Shown here piece after piece: positions 8,314 through 9,030 of a DNA stretch of 9,030 nt. The notes beneath the pieces are model-generated. The model saw nothing but the letters and a program-made list of their open reading frames with translations. It did not search any database and was not told where the DNA came from. Positions within the stretch are counted from its first letter, which is position 1; each line of letters opens with the position of its first letter. The position numbers and the translations under genes are program-made. Origin of the DNA: an uncultured Tabrizicola sp. (GTDB lineage Bacteria; Pseudomonadota; Alphaproteobacteria; Rhodobacterales; Rhodobacteraceae); the NCBI GenBank assembly GCA_937858255.1, contig CALLZQ010000652.1:1-9030 (forward strand). The letters are read 5' to 3'.

Positions 8314-9030
8314 CATTGCTCGGGATCGACGGCCACCCGCTCAAAGGCTGGGGGCAGGGCGTTCACCTTTTCGCGCCACAGCACCATCAGACCGGCCACA
8401 ACGATAATGGCGATGCCGATCCAGCCGGTTGTGTCGGGCCATTCGGCAAAGAACATCCAGCCCCACAGCACCCCCCACAGCATGTAGCTGTATTCAAAGG
8501 GTGCAACCGCATTGCTGTCGGCGATCCGGTAGGCTTGGGTGAGCAGCGTCAGCCCCAAGGCCGCGATCACCCCGCAACCGCACATCAGCGCGGCATCCAC
8601 CGCGCTCGGCCAGATCCAGGGGCGCAGCAGGAAGGCAAGGCTCGGATGGCTGTCTTGCGCGAATTGCCCGCCGCCAAAGGCCGCCGCCATGATCAGCGCC
8701 GCGACCAGAAACACCAGATTGCCCCAGAAGGCCATCGCGGGTGCCGTCTCGGTCTGCCCCAGTTTCCGCGCGAGGATCATCGAGAACCCATAGGACAGGC
8801 CCGAGGCCAGCACCAACAGCGCCGCCCAGTCGAACAGCGCCATCCCCGGGCGCAGCATGACCACCACCCCGGCAAAGCCAATCGCGACAGCCGCCCAGCG
8901 GCGCCAGCCCACCCGCTCTTTCAGCCAGAGGACTGACAGGACCGTGATGAACAGCGGCGCCGAGAAATAGAGGGCCACCGTGGTGGCAATTGGCAGCGCC
9001 GGCAGGGCCAGATAATAGGCCGCATAGGCC
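8313..9030 (-). CDS. EamA/DMT-superfamily transporter, 5' end outside the window
   Basis: The frame runs from the TGA at 8313-8315 to the window edge, giving 238 C-terminal residues; the visible part begins AYAAYYLALPALPIATTVAL. It is highly hydrophobic with about seven to eight membrane segments. The first EamA repeat ends in FSAPLFITVLSVLWLKERVGWRRW followed by a GFAGVVVMLRPG helix. The second repeat runs from DWAALLVLASGLSYGFSMILARKL to NAVAPFEYSYMLWGVLWGWMFFAEWPD and a last helix (GIAIIVVAGLMVLWRE). Full-length members have ten helices in the inner membrane and export or import small metabolites; substrate cannot be told from sequence. A GTG at 8978 is internal, not the start. It converges on tig. 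Confidence 0.92.
   Translation of the reverse strand, partial: AYAAYYLALPALPIATTVALYFSAPLFITVLSVLWLKERVGWRRWAAVAIGFAGVVVMLRPGMALFDWAALLVLASGLSYGFSMILARKLGQTETAPAMAFWGNLVFLVAALIMAAAFGGGQFAQDSHPSLAFLLRPWIWPSAVDAALMCGCGVIAALGLTLLTQAYRIADSNAVAPFEYSYMLWGVLWGWMFFAEWPDTTGWIGIAIIVVAGLMVLWREKVNALPPAFERVAVDPEQ

Noticed and set aside
8313..8978. Complete transporter starting at the GTG at 8978
   Set aside because: The frame stays open to the window edge with clear membrane-protein sequence before the GTG and the first EamA repeat would be missing, so the start is outside the window.

Overview
The window looks like chromosomal DNA from an alphaproteobacterium of the Rhodobacter/Paracoccus group (Rhodobacterales). 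The reasons are high GC with strong third-position GC, a glnB-glnA pair divergent from a fused NAD(P)H-hydrate repair gene, a trigger factor gene directly behind a tRNA-Leu gene, and a DUF3445 protein. This assignment rests on recognised protein families and gene order, not on a database search. I see no insertion sequences, phage genes, CRISPR repeats or attachment sites.

Layout. Positions 1-711 (+) hold the 3' part of a DUF3445 (heme-dependent oxidative N-demethylase-like) gene. Convergent to it, on the minus strand, are a 177-residue hypothetical protein with a hydrophobic C-terminus (714-1247) and a 72-residue hypothetical ORF (1360-1578). Next comes an exported hypothetical protein (1721-2314, -). 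A shared hairpin terminator separates it from the glnB-glnA unit (glnA 2429-3838, glnB 3921-4259, both -). A 174-base intergenic region with a perfect GCC-N9-GGC dyad separates glnB from the divergent bifunctional nnr gene (4434-5978, +). A small Hint-fold protein (6009-6494, -) converges on nnr; its terminator hairpin overlaps the nnr stop codon. tRNA-Leu(UAG) (6821-6905, +) and tig (6930-8264, +) follow. The window ends in a truncated EamA/DMT-family transporter (8313-9030, -) that converges on tig.

How the genes work together. glnB and glnA form the core of nitrogen assimilation: PII senses nitrogen and carbon status and controls adenylylation of glutamine synthetase, whose adenylylation tyrosine is present here. 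The tRNA-Leu and trigger factor genes are both translation-related and are close enough to share a transcript. Nnr is metabolite repair. The remaining genes are single-gene units, several of unknown function.

Most of the window is ordinary core genome. I did not find a convincing new multi-gene system. The points most worth a second look are the small Hint protein that seems to lack its catalytic residues, the dyad in front of glnB, and the uncharacterised minus-strand proteins between 714 and 2314.
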